DNA from: Pseudogracilibacillus sp037072025
GTDB lineage: Bacteria; Bacillota; Bacilli; Bacillales; Amphibacillaceae
Reading direction: 5' to 3'
DNA length: 64,000 nucleotides
NCBI RefSeq assembly: GCF_037072025.1
Contig: NZ_JAXHDD010000018.1
Coordinates: 1 to 64,000 of the forward strand
The first letter of the stretch is position 1, and each line of letters opens with the position of its first letter. The translations under genes were made by a program, and so were the position numbers. Below the pieces are notes generated by a model. The model was not told the origin of the DNA and did no database searches. It was given only the letters and a program-made list of their open reading frames with translations. Below are positions 42,139-50,590 of this stretch, piece by piece.

Positions 42139-43518
42139 TTAATTATAATGAATTCCTTTTCCTAAATAAGCACTAGCTGCTTCAAATAAACCTTCTGCTA
42201 AAGTAGGATGAGGGAATACCATACTTTCTATTTCTTCCACTGTTCCTTCTAAATGCATAAACGCTGTAGCTTGGCTAATCATTTCAGTGACATGAGCACC
42301 AACCATTACAACACCTAAGACTTCATTGTATTTTTTATCCGCAATAATTTTCATAAAGCCTTTGTTTTCCAATGCTGAAATGGCTTTCCCATTTCCAGCT
42401 AAATCGATTTTTTTCACTTTTACTTGGTGTCCAGCTTCTTTTGCTTGTTCTTCTGTAAATCCTACACTCGCAATTTCTGGGAATGTATACACACAGTGAG
42501 GGATAATGGCGTTCTTTTTATTTTCGTTCCCTAAAATATGATCTACTGCACGGATTCCTTCATTGCTAGCTGCATGCGCTAATTGAAAACCGCCGATTAA
42601 ATCACCAACCGCATAGATATTCGGTTGAGATGTCTGCATGTTTTTGTCGACTTTCACAAACGGGCCATCAAACTGAATGGTTAAGTCTTCTATTCCTGTT
42701 ACATTTGGTCTCCGGCCAACACTCATTAAAATGATATCCGTTTCTAACGTTATTTCTTTTCCATCTTTGTGAAAAATTACTTTGTTATCTGTTTCTGTCT
42801 TTTTAAATTCGGTTACTTGGGCATCGATATGAAAAGTGATCCCATCGTTTTCTAATTCTTTCTTTAAAAACTCGCCAGCTTCACGATCTTCCATTGGTAG
42901 TATTCGTTCAGCCATCTCAACGATATCTACTTTCGTTCCTAAACTATTAAATATGCAAGCTATCTCTAAACCAATTACACCCCCGCCAACAATAACGAGG
43001 CGCTCTGGAATTTCTTCAATGTCAAAAATCGTATCACTTGTATACATCGTGACTTCTTGAGCACCTTGTATTGGCGGAATGAATACTTGTGAACCGGTTG
43101 CTAAGATGACATGTTTAGCTTGAATATTCTCATTAGATTTCTCGCTTTTGATCGTTACTTTACCATCATCAGCAACATATCCATATCCTTGATAATACTT
43201 GATTTTATTTTGACGTAATAAACCTTTAATTCCGTTCTTTAATTGATTGATTACATTATTTTTTCTCTCGATCATTGTAGCTAAATCTACTGAAACATTT
43301 TCCACATGGATTGCTAAAGCTGAACTATCCTTAATTTGCTTTAATACTTCGGCATGCTTCAAGAGTGTTTTCGAAGGTATACATCCACGATTTAAGCAGG
43401 TGCCACCTAATTCATTACCTTCTATTAAAGCTACGGTTAAACCAGATTTTGCAGCTCGAATGGCTGCGACATATCCCCCTGGCCCTCCTCCGACAATTGC
43501 TACATCAAATTGTTCCAT
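42139..43518 (-). CDS. lpdA: dihydrolipoyl dehydrogenase (E3)
   Basis: A 459-residue FAD/NAD pyridine nucleotide-disulfide oxidoreductase. Seen: FAD motif VAIVGGGPGGYVAAIRAAKSG near residues 6-26, the redox disulfide GGTCLNRGCIPSKTL near 38-52, NAD motif LVIVGGGVIGLEIACIFNSLG near 173-193, the second FAD motif IYAVGDLIGGFQLAHAA near 301-317, and the active-site His-Glu pair in EGTVEEIESMVFPHPTLAEGLFEAA (His near 437, Glu near 442). It re-oxidises the lipoyl arm of the E2 encoded by the upstream gene. Last gene of the E1a-E1b-E2-E3 operon. Confidence 0.95.
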   Translation of the reverse strand: MEQFDVAIVGGGPGGYVAAIRAAKSGLTVALIEGNELGGTCLNRGCIPSKTLLKHAEVLKQIKDSSALAIHVENVSVDLATMIERKNNVINQLKNGIKGLLRQNKIKYYQGYGYVADDGKVTIKSEKSNENIQAKHVILATGSQVFIPPIQGAQEVTMYTSDTIFDIEEIPERLVIVGGGVIGLEIACIFNSLGTKVDIVEMAERILPMEDREAGEFLKKELENDGITFHIDAQVTEFKKTETDNKVIFHKDGKEITLETDIILMSVGRRPNVTGIEDLTIQFDGPFVKVDKNMQTSQPNIYAVGDLIGGFQLAHAASNEGIRAVDHILGNENKKNAIIPHCVYTFPEIASVGFTEEQAKEAGHQVKVKKIDLAGNGKAISALENKGFMKIIADKKYNEVLGVVMVGAHVTEMISQATAFMHLEGTVEEIESMVFPHPTLAEGLFEAASAYLGKGIHYN

Positions 43519-43606
43519 TCTATTAACCTCCCAAGATTGTTTAGGTTATATGTTTCAAAATGTTTATAAAGAAAAGGGGGAATTGGATTTTCTCCCCCTA
43601 AATTCT

Positions 43607-44947
43607 TTATACAAGTATACTAAATGGATTTTCTAAGGTTTCTTTTAATGCTGTTAAAAATTCTGCCGCAGGCGCACCATCAATTGCACGGTGGTCAAAT
43701 GATAAACTAAGTACCATCATAGGCTTGATCTTAATTTCCTTATCAACGACAACTGGTTTTTCATTAATGCGGCCAACACCTAAAATGGCTGTTTCAGGCG
43801 GATTGATAATCGGTGTAAATCCGTCAATCGCATACATCCCTAAATTACTAATCGTAAATGTACTGCCTGTCATTTCTTCAGGTGTCAACTTACTATCTCT
43901 TGCTTTCATACCAAGAGTTTTGCTTACTTCTGTCAGTTCAGCAAGACCTTTTTTATCTGCATTGTGAATCGATGGTACAATTAATCCGTTTTCTACTGCG
44001 ACTGCAAGACCTATGTTTACATCTCTGTTGAAGACAATTTCATCTTTTATTAAAGAAGCATTTAACTTCGGATATTTCATTAAGGTGTGTGCTGTTGCTT
44101 TAATAATGATTTCAGTAAAAGATAAGCGGAATCCTGTCTGTTCCTCCACAATTGGTAATAACTGCTTTCGTATATTGATCACAGCCGTCATATCTACTTC
44201 TGTTGTCAATGTAACATGAGGAATCGTTCTAGCACTCTCTAACATTTTATCAGCAATAGCTTTACGAAGACCTTTTAATTTAACTCGTTCCGTCTCCTCA
44301 CTAGTTGCTTTATGAGAAGCTAAATAATTTTCAACATCTTGTTTATCGATTTTCCCTCTTACTCCAGTACCTTGGATAGCGGATAGATCAAGGGCATGAT
44401 CTTTAGCCATTTTTTCAGCAAGTGGTGTAATGAGAACTTTATTTTCTTTTGCATAATCAAGTACGTCTTGCTTATGAACTCGACCTTTTGGTCCTGAACC
44501 AGAGACATACTGAAGCTCAACGTCATTGTCACGGGCAATTTTTCGTGCAGCAGGCGTTGCGCGAACTTTCCCACTTTCTTCCGACGTTTCTGCTTGTTCA
44601 TAACTAGGGTCGGCTTCCACTTTTTCTTCATTCTGTTCAAGAGCAGGAGTTTCCTCTATTTTTCCTTCTTGACTAGGAGCGGTATCCGGGACTTGCTCGT
44701 CAGCTTCCCCGATATAGCCGATGACTGTATTGATCGGTACTTCATCATCTACATCAAAATAGCGTTTTAATAAGATCCCTTCTTCATACGACTCCACTTC
44801 GATATTAATTTTATCGGTCATGATCTCAAATAAAGGTTCTCCGACTTCTACCGAGTCTCCTTCTTCTTTAAACCATTGAAGTAGTGTTCCTACTTCCATT
44901 GTACTGCTCAGTTTCGGCATAAAAATTTCTTGAGCCACTTTAGACAA
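43607..44947 (-). CDS. acoC: dihydrolipoamide acyltransferase (E2), acetoin-dehydrogenase type
   Basis: A 446-residue E2. The lipoyl domain is at about residues 1-83, with the modified lysine Lys46 in EIMTDKINIEVES. An acidic, Glu/Pro-rich linker follows (85-125). Two peripheral-subunit-binding domains are visible: VRATPAARKIARDNDVELQYVSGSGPKGRVHKQDVLDY near 128-166 and ITPLAEKMAKDHALDLSAIQGTGVRGKIDKQDVENYLA near 172-210. The catalytic domain ends with the active-site DHRAIDGAPAAEFLTAL (His and Asp). Acetyl transfer to CoA is expected if the E1 substrate is acetoin or pyruvate. Two E3/E1-binding domains occur in some E2 proteins but most Gram-positive E2s have one. It starts 6 nt after the E1 beta stop. 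Confidence 0.92.
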   Translation of the reverse strand: MSKVAQEIFMPKLSSTMEVGTLLQWFKEEGDSVEVGEPLFEIMTDKINIEVESYEEGILLKRYFDVDDEVPINTVIGYIGEADEQVPDTAPSQEGKIEETPALEQNEEKVEADPSYEQAETSEESGKVRATPAARKIARDNDVELQYVSGSGPKGRVHKQDVLDYAKENKVLITPLAEKMAKDHALDLSAIQGTGVRGKIDKQDVENYLASHKATSEETERVKLKGLRKAIADKMLESARTIPHVTLTTEVDMTAVINIRKQLLPIVEEQTGFRLSFTEIIIKATAHTLMKYPKLNASLIKDEIVFNRDVNIGLAVAVENGLIVPSIHNADKKGLAELTEVSKTLGMKARDSKLTPEEMTGSTFTISNLGMYAIDGFTPIINPPETAILGVGRINEKPVVVDKEIKIKPMMVLSLSFDHRAIDGAPAAEFLTALKETLENPFSILV

Positions 44948-44953
44948 CCTCCC

Positions 44954-45937
44954 TTACGCTTTATTTAACGTTTCTTTTACTGCCTGAATAATATCTTGTA
45001 CTTGTGGAACTGCGAGCTTTTCCAATTCTGGGTTATAAGGAATTGGCGCAGCTACTCCTCCAAGTCGCTTAATCGGCGCGTCTAAGTAATCAAATGCTTC
45101 ACTTTCTGCAATCATACTTGCAATTTCTCCGCCATATCCACCGCGCTTTACTGCTTCGTGAACAACAACTAATTTACCAGTTTTGGAAACAGACTTTATA
45201 ATTGTTTCTTCATCTAAAGGAACTAATGTACGCGGATCAACTACTTCGACACTGATACCTTCTTTTTCTAACTCTTTAGCTGCTTCTAAAGCTTTATACA
45301 CCATGATAGCTGTCGCAACAATGGTTACATCTGTACCCTCTCGTTTAATATCCGCAACTCCAAGTGGGATAGAATATAAATCTTCCGGTACATCGCCTTT
45401 AGTTCCATATAATAATTTATGTTCATAGAAAATAACTGGGTTTGGATCATCGATCGCTGCTTTTAATAACCCTTTTACATCATAAGCTGTTGAAGGTTGA
45501 ACAACTTTTAAACCTGGAATATGAGCCATCCATGCTTCTAAACTTTGAGAATGTTGCGCTGCAGCTCCTGTTCCCGAACCACTCGGAGTACGTAACACCA
45601 TTGGCACATTTCCTTTTCCGCCATACATGTATCGTAATTTTGCTGCTTGGTTAACCATTTGATCCATTGCAATCGTAATAAAATCAGAGAATTGCAGTTC
45701 TAAAATTGGGCGCATTCCTGTCAAAGCTGATCCGACTGCTGCACCAGCAATTCCTGATTCACTAATTGGTGTATTTCGAATACGCTCCGGTCCAAATTCT
45801 TCCAGCATACCGCGCGTAACACCGAATGCTCCGCCATATAATCCAATATCTTCTCCTAAAATATAGACGTCTTCATTTTCTCTCATTTCTAGTTGCATAG
45901 CTTCTCGGACTGCTTCTAAATATGTTAGTTCTCTCAT
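44954..45937 (-). CDS. acoB: 2-oxoacid/acetoin dehydrogenase E1 beta subunit
   Basis: A 327-residue transketolase-pyrimidine-type beta subunit. Seen: RELTYLEAVREAMQLEMRENEDVYILGEDIGLYGGAFGVT near residues 2-41, RIRNTPISESGIAGAAVGSAL near 52-72, LQFSDFITIAMDQMVNQAAKLRYMYGG near 82-108 and VVHEAVKRGGYGGEIASMI near 267-285. The ATG at 45937 has AGGAGG upstream and is preferred over an in-frame ATG at 45958. It forms the alpha2-beta2 E1 with the preceding gene (14-nt gap). Confidence 0.93.
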   Translation of the reverse strand: MRELTYLEAVREAMQLEMRENEDVYILGEDIGLYGGAFGVTRGMLEEFGPERIRNTPISESGIAGAAVGSALTGMRPILELQFSDFITIAMDQMVNQAAKLRYMYGGKGNVPMVLRTPSGSGTGAAAQHSQSLEAWMAHIPGLKVVQPSTAYDVKGLLKAAIDDPNPVIFYEHKLLYGTKGDVPEDLYSIPLGVADIKREGTDVTIVATAIMVYKALEAAKELEKEGISVEVVDPRTLVPLDEETIIKSVSKTGKLVVVHEAVKRGGYGGEIASMIAESEAFDYLDAPIKRLGGVAAPIPYNPELEKLAVPQVQDIIQAVKETLNKA

Positions 45938-45950
45938 GATTACCCTCCTA

Positions 45951-46940
45951 TTATGCATATATGTCTGTTAATAAGTCCTCTTTTGTAGGCATTGGTCCTT
46001 CTTTTGCAAATTCAACTGAATCTTCAATATCTTTTTTAGATTGTTGACGAATCGCTTCTGCATCTTCTTTTGTGAAAACTTCTGCAGCAATTAATACATC
46101 TTGGAAACGTTTGATTGGATCTTTTTCTTTCCAGTCACTTTCCTCTTCACGAGTACGGTATAATCTAGCATCACTCTTTGAATGGCCTTTCCAGCGGTAT
46201 GTTTTCATTTCAATTAATGTCGGTCCATTTCCACTTCTAGCGTGTTCTACTGCCTCTTCTGTCGTATTCATTACTTCAATCATGTCATTTCCATCAATCG
46301 TAACTCCCGGAAATCCATAAGCTTTTGCACGTTCTGAAATATTTTCAATTTTAACCATATCTTTCACTGGACCTGACATTCCGTACTGGTTATTTTCACA
46401 AATAAAGACGACTGGAAGGTTCCAAACCGCAGCTAAGTTCAGTGCTTCGTGGAAACTTCCTTCATTCGTTGCCCCGTCACCGAAATAACAAACGGTCACA
46501 TAGTCTAACTTTTTCATATGAGCCGTTAATGCAGAACCAACTGCTAGAGGAATTCCTCCACCAACAATCCCGTTGGCACCTAGGTTCCCTTTATCCACAT
46601 CAGCAATATGCATGGAACCGCCTTTTCCTTTACAGTAACCAGTTGTTCTTCCAAATAATTCAGCCATCATTTTATTGACTTCCGCACCCTTAGCGATACA
46701 ATGCCCATGTCCCCGGTGTGTACTCGTAATTTTATCATCTGGATGTAAAACAGCACACGAGCCTACTGCACTTGCTTCTTGACCGACACATAAGTGAGTA
46801 GTCCCATGGATCATTCCTTTGGCAAAGAACTCATCCACCTTTTCTTCAAACCATCTAATATCCCACATTTTTTTATATAATTCTTTCAACTTTTCATTAT
46901 TAACTGATACCTTCAAATTATCCAAATTTATATTTTTCAT
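45951..46940 (-). CDS. acoA: thiamin diphosphate-dependent E1 alpha subunit (acetoin dehydrogenase type)
   Basis: A 329-residue E1 alpha. Seen: RWFEEKVDEFFAKGMIHGTTHLCVGQEASAVG near residues 26-57, THRGHGHCIAKGAEVNKMMAELFGR near 73-97, the thiamin diphosphate motif GDGATNEGSFHEALNLAAVWNLPVVFICENN near 150-180, and TYRWKGHSKSDARLYRT near 236-252 (phosphorylation-loop region of E1 alpha). The GXG-less, GMIHGTTHLCVGQEA form fits acetoin or related E1 alpha rather than pyruvate E1 alpha. The ATG at 46940 (AAGGAAG 8 nt upstream) is used. Substrate (acetoin, a 2-oxoacid or a sugar-derived ketone) is unresolved; the usual AcoR activator and sigma-54 promoter are not visible. Confidence 0.92.
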   Translation of the reverse strand: MKNINLDNLKVSVNNEKLKELYKKMWDIRWFEEKVDEFFAKGMIHGTTHLCVGQEASAVGSCAVLHPDDKITSTHRGHGHCIAKGAEVNKMMAELFGRTTGYCKGKGGSMHIADVDKGNLGANGIVGGGIPLAVGSALTAHMKKLDYVTVCYFGDGATNEGSFHEALNLAAVWNLPVVFICENNQYGMSGPVKDMVKIENISERAKAYGFPGVTIDGNDMIEVMNTTEEAVEHARSGNGPTLIEMKTYRWKGHSKSDARLYRTREEESDWKEKDPIKRFQDVLIAAEVFTKEDAEAIRQQSKKDIEDSVEFAKEGPMPTKEDLLTDIYA

Positions 46941-47282
46941 TCTTAGCACTTCCTTCGTTTGAATACATTTTTTAAAAGTTTATTATGTAGATAAGATCTT
47001 TAAATAAGTAGTATTATATTAAAGTAAATACTTTAGATACTTTTAAAACATTTACTAAGTAGTGAATACCTATAAAAAAAACATACACTTATCCTCAAAA
47101 ACAGGCGTTTTAGAGAATAAATGCACAGAATTAAACATGAAATATTTTTTAAACCACTAGTATATTTTTTTCAAATTCATATGCTAATATTAATTTAGTT
47201 TCAAATAATCCATTTATACAATGAAAAAATATTAATTTCTATTAACTGCGATAATACTTTACCTCAGTTAATAGAAGAACAA
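46941..47282 (-). promoter_or_regulatory. leader of the dehydrogenase operon with an inverted repeat
   Basis: 342 nt of AT-rich sequence. TAAAGTA (47020-47026) and TACTTTA (47029-47035) form an inverted repeat with a 2-nt spacer, a possible operator. No sigma-54 type GG-N10-GC element is visible. There is no strong terminator after the class II aldolase at 47283 either, so the two gene groups could be co-transcribed. Confidence 0.35.
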
Positions 47283-47927
47283 TTAACGTTGTCCATATTG
47301 ATGCTGATAATACTGATTTGCTTTATCTATCTGTTCTTCTGTTAATTCTTCAGGGGTTCCTTTTAGAAGTGCCAAATGCACAGTTTTAGCTATATCTTCA
47401 AGTACTACTGCAGATTTAAAAGCTCCCTCTGGATCTTTCCCAATTGTAAAAACTCCATGTTGCTTCATCAATATTCCAGAAGAGTCTCCAATATGGTTTA
47501 CTATTGCTTCTCCAATTTCTTTCCCTCCTACTGGTACATAGGGACCTACAGGTACAGGACCTCCAAAAATATCAGCAACAGAAGTAATAACGGGAGGTAT
47601 ACTTTTTCCGAGTGCAGCAAAGCTGGTTGCGTAATTGGAGTGAGTATGAACGATTCCAGCAATATCTTTACGTTTACGATAAATGAATAAATGTGTTTCA
47701 GTATCTACAGAAGGAGCGACATCTCCCTCAATAATATTTCCCTCCGAATCAACAACAACCATTTTCTCAGGAGTTAACTGTTCATATGGCATGCCGCTTG
47801 GTTTAATAACGATATAACCTGTAGTTTCATCTCTTGCGCTAACATTTCCACTTGTCATTACTACTAAATTATTTTTTTGTAAACCTTTATTCAAATTACA
47901 CACTCTTTTTTTTAATTCATTTAACAA
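47283..47927 (-). CDS. class II aldolase/adducin-family protein (AraD/FucA type)
   Basis: A 214-residue zinc-dependent class II aldolase or epimerase. Seen: NLVVMTSGNVSARDETTGYIVIKPSGMPYEQL near residues 20-51 (family GNVS...KPSG), the zinc His pair in GIVHTHSNYATSFAALG near 96-112 (His99 and His101), and MKQHGVFTIGKDPEGAFKSA near 155-174 (third His). Family activities include L-ribulose-5-phosphate 4-epimerase, fuculose- and rhamnulose-phosphate aldolase. It follows the ABC permease gene, so it would act on the phosphorylated product of the FGGY kinase, releasing dihydroxyacetone phosphate or a similar fragment. The exact reaction is not determinable from sequence. Confidence 0.88.
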   Translation of the reverse strand: MLNELKKRVCNLNKGLQKNNLVVMTSGNVSARDETTGYIVIKPSGMPYEQLTPEKMVVVDSEGNIIEGDVAPSVDTETHLFIYRKRKDIAGIVHTHSNYATSFAALGKSIPPVITSVADIFGGPVPVGPYVPVGGKEIGEAIVNHIGDSSGILMKQHGVFTIGKDPEGAFKSAVVLEDIAKTVHLALLKGTPEELTEEQIDKANQYYQHQYGQR

Positions 47928-47978
47928 TATAAACCCCTCTTTTCAAACGTAATTTTAGTTATTAATCACTTATCAGTT

Positions 47979-48974
47979 CTATACTACCTTTATTTTGCTA
48001 CGTTTTCTTTCCCCTATTTTTGTAGAAATAGAATGGAAAGAAATAGCTAGGACAACTAGAATCCCACTCACAGCAGTTTGCCAATAAGGAGAGACACCGA
48101 AAAGAACAATAATATTTTGTATCACAGTTATTATAGCTGCACCTATAATTGCTCCAAAAGGATTTCCCAACCCACCAGTTAGAGCAATACCTCCAATTAC
48201 TGCAGCTGCAATAGAGTTAAGAGCCCAAGTGTCTCCGATACTTGGTTGAGCGGTGCCTAGTCTGGCGACCATTAACATACCAGCAAGAGATGAGAGAAAT
48301 CCTACTAAGATAAATACAATTGTTCTAATATTATTTACTTTTATACCAAGAATCTTCGCTGCTTCAGGACTATTACCAATAGCATACATATACCGCCCTA
48401 ATTGAGTCATTTGTGTAATAAATAATACAACAACCAATGTAACAAGCATGATTACAAAAGGCACCGGAATCCCTAAAATATATCCTTGTCCAATGAAATA
48501 TATTTCTTTAGGGATACCCGTAATAGCTTTTCCCTTTGTCAAAACTAAAACAATCCCTCCGTAGACACCTGTCATTCCGATTGTCACCACTATAGAATTT
48601 AAATTTAAACGGGTTACAATTGTTCCATTAATTAAACCAAGGACAGCACCCAATAAAAGACTAATCCCAAAAGCTAAATAGGGATTTATTGAACCAGTTA
48701 CCATTAGCATTCCACCAATAACCCCACAAAAGGCAGCTATCTTACCAACTGATAAATCCAACTCGCCAATTATCATTAAACATGATTGTGCTAAAGCAAT
48801 AATACTAATAAATGCTAAGTCTCGAACTAACGATTGCAAGTTGTATGGATCCAGAAAATATGGAGAAAAAATAGAGGCAATTACTAACAGAAATATTAAC
48901 ACCAGGCCCATGTTCGTCAAATTACTCTTTTTCACAGCCTCTAAAGTAGCCTTGAATTTAGATGTTTGTTCCAT
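47979..48974 (-). CDS. ribose-type sugar ABC transporter permease (RbsC family)
   Basis: A 331-residue permease with 8-10 hydrophobic helices, typical of the CUT2 group. Seen: LMIIGELDLSVGKIAAFCGVIGGML near residues 66-90 (family ideal GxIDLSVG), LNLNSIVVTIGMTGVYGGIVLVLT near 125-148 and AAAVIGGIALTGGLGNPFGAIIGAAIITVIQNII near 254-287. The ATG at 48974 is preferred because GAAGGAG lies before it and the frame upstream overlaps the ATPase gene. Follows the ATPase by 13 nt. Confidence 0.92.
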   Translation of the reverse strand: MEQTSKFKATLEAVKKSNLTNMGLVLIFLLVIASIFSPYFLDPYNLQSLVRDLAFISIIALAQSCLMIIGELDLSVGKIAAFCGVIGGMLMVTGSINPYLAFGISLLLGAVLGLINGTIVTRLNLNSIVVTIGMTGVYGGIVLVLTKGKAITGIPKEIYFIGQGYILGIPVPFVIMLVTLVVVLFITQMTQLGRYMYAIGNSPEAAKILGIKVNNIRTIVFILVGFLSSLAGMLMVARLGTAQPSIGDTWALNSIAAAVIGGIALTGGLGNPFGAIIGAAIITVIQNIIVLFGVSPYWQTAVSGILVVLAISFHSISTKIGERKRSKIKVV

Positions 48975-48987
48975 AATACTTTCTCCT

Positions 48988-50475
48988 TCAAATTTTATTA
49001 ACTCCCATAATTGAGTTGATAATAGTAGAATTATTTGTTTTATTGGTTGGAAACTCCCCAACCTTTTTGCCATCATATAAAGTTATTATTCTATTAGAAC
49101 ATTTTTTAATTTCTTCTAATTCAGAAGATATAAGGATTATGCCAATACCTTCTTCAGCTAAACTTTTCATCAGCCTATAAATTTCTTCTTTTGCTCCTAC
49201 ATCTATTCCCTTAGTAGGTTCATCAAAGATTAAAATTTGAGGATTAGAAAACATTGAACGACCAATAATAATTTTCTGTTGGTTTCCTCCGCTTAAATAC
49301 TTTATTTTTGTATTTTGTGAAGCAGTTTTAACATTATAAGTATTTATTATTTCGTTTACGATAACCGTTTCTTTATTCTTCGATATTGCTAAGAAGCTTT
49401 TTAACTTTTTCAATAGTGAAATAGATGCGTTCTCTCGGACACTCAGATTAGATAATATGCCCTGCTGTTTACGTTCTTCTGGTATATAGATCAACCCATT
49501 ATTAACAGAATAGTTGGTATCCCCTAATTTCCAAGGTTGTCCTTTTAATATCACAGTGCCACTCCAGACCGGAATATAGCCAAAAATCGCATGCATTACT
49601 TCCGACCTTCCTGCCCCTACTAAACCAGAAAAGCCTAATATTTCACCTTTATGTAAATCAAAAGAAATGTTAGAGAACTTTTCACCAGTTAAGTTATTCA
49701 CGCTTAAAATTACTTCTTCTGCGACATCTTTTGGTTGAAACTTTATGTTTTCATTAATTTCTTTTCCGGTCATTTTCTTCACAACCCAAGGAATATCAAC
49801 TTCATTTATATCTGAATAAGCAACTTTTTCACCGTTTCGTAGAACGCTAATCTCATCACCAATTGAAAAAATTTCTTCTAGTTTATGAGATATAAAGACA
49901 ATTGCTTTATTTTCTGACTTCAATTGATTTATCACTTCAAACAATCGAACGGTGTCATCTGTAGTCAAACTTGTGGTTGGTTCGTCTAATAAAATAATAT
50001 CCGATAATTGGTTTACGGTACCTTGTGCAATCTGTAGTAATTGTTGCTCAGAAACAGAAATATTGTCAACTAAGTCATCAGGACGTGCTGTAATTTTAAA
50101 TTTTTCAAGATAAGGTAATGCTTTTTTATAAAGATTTTTTTTGTTAACAATCATACTAGTAAAACCTGAAGAAGAAAAAGGCATAAATAAATTCTCAGCA
50201 ACTGTCATATGCATAAACAAATCTAATTCTTGGGGGACATAAGACACTTTTTTGATGATTTCCTTATCTTCATTGATATCTTTCCCGTTAATCTTAACAG
50301 TTCCTTCATCAATCTTATAGACTCCTGTAAGTATTTTAACCAAAGTACTTTTACCTGCTCCATTTTCTCCAATAATGCAATGAACTTTTCCGGTTGAGAA
50401 AGAGATATCTACATCTTTCAGTGCTACTACACCAGGAAATCTTTTTGTGATTTTTTTTGCTTCTAGTATTTTCAT
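48988..50475 (-). CDS. ribose-type sugar ABC transporter ATPase (RbsA/MglA family, two ABC domains)
   Basis: A 495-residue tandem ABC ATPase. Domain 1: Walker A GENGAGKST near residues 35-43, a signature replaced by VSEQQLLQIAQG near 138-149 and Walker B DIILLDEPTTSL near 155-166. Domain 2 (about 255 onward): GLVGAGRSE near 285-293 in place of a full Walker A, LSGGNQQKIIIGRSM near 393-407 and Walker B LIFDEPTKGIDVGAKEE near 413-429. The degenerate second Walker A is usual in this family. ATG 50475 with GGGAG upstream. It pairs with the permease and binding protein of this locus. Confidence 0.92.
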   Translation of the reverse strand: MKILEAKKITKRFPGVVALKDVDISFSTGKVHCIIGENGAGKSTLVKILTGVYKIDEGTVKINGKDINEDKEIIKKVSYVPQELDLFMHMTVAENLFMPFSSSGFTSMIVNKKNLYKKALPYLEKFKITARPDDLVDNISVSEQQLLQIAQGTVNQLSDIILLDEPTTSLTTDDTVRLFEVINQLKSENKAIVFISHKLEEIFSIGDEISVLRNGEKVAYSDINEVDIPWVVKKMTGKEINENIKFQPKDVAEEVILSVNNLTGEKFSNISFDLHKGEILGFSGLVGAGRSEVMHAIFGYIPVWSGTVILKGQPWKLGDTNYSVNNGLIYIPEERKQQGILSNLSVRENASISLLKKLKSFLAISKNKETVIVNEIINTYNVKTASQNTKIKYLSGGNQQKIIIGRSMFSNPQILIFDEPTKGIDVGAKEEIYRLMKSLAEEGIGIILISSELEEIKKCSNRIITLYDGKKVGEFPTNKTNNSTIINSIMGVNKI

Positions 50476-50543
50476 GGATCTCACACTCCCAGTTGCATCC
50501 TATATATCTCGTAAAATATTTCTATTTCACTTTAATAACACAA

Positions 50544-50558
50544 GGGGGACTAGCCCCC
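50544..50558 (-). promoter_or_regulatory. GC-rich stem-loop after the binding-protein gene
   Basis: GGGGG (50544-50548) and CCCCC (50554-50558) flank a 5-nt loop, about 33 nt downstream of the binding-protein stop on the transcribed strand and 69 nt before the ATPase start. No T run. Likely an mRNA-stability hairpin that raises binding protein over ATPase; the effect is inferred from its position. Confidence 0.6.
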
Positions 50559-50590
50559 ACAAAATATTTAGCAGTTTTTTAGTTTTAGCA

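Noticed and set aside
42139..46940. Pyruvate dehydrogenase complex
   Set aside because: E1 alpha and E2 sequence style resemble the acetoin-type; the genes lie beside sugar-catabolic genes rather than in a housekeeping context; the label acetoin-type is kept cautious.
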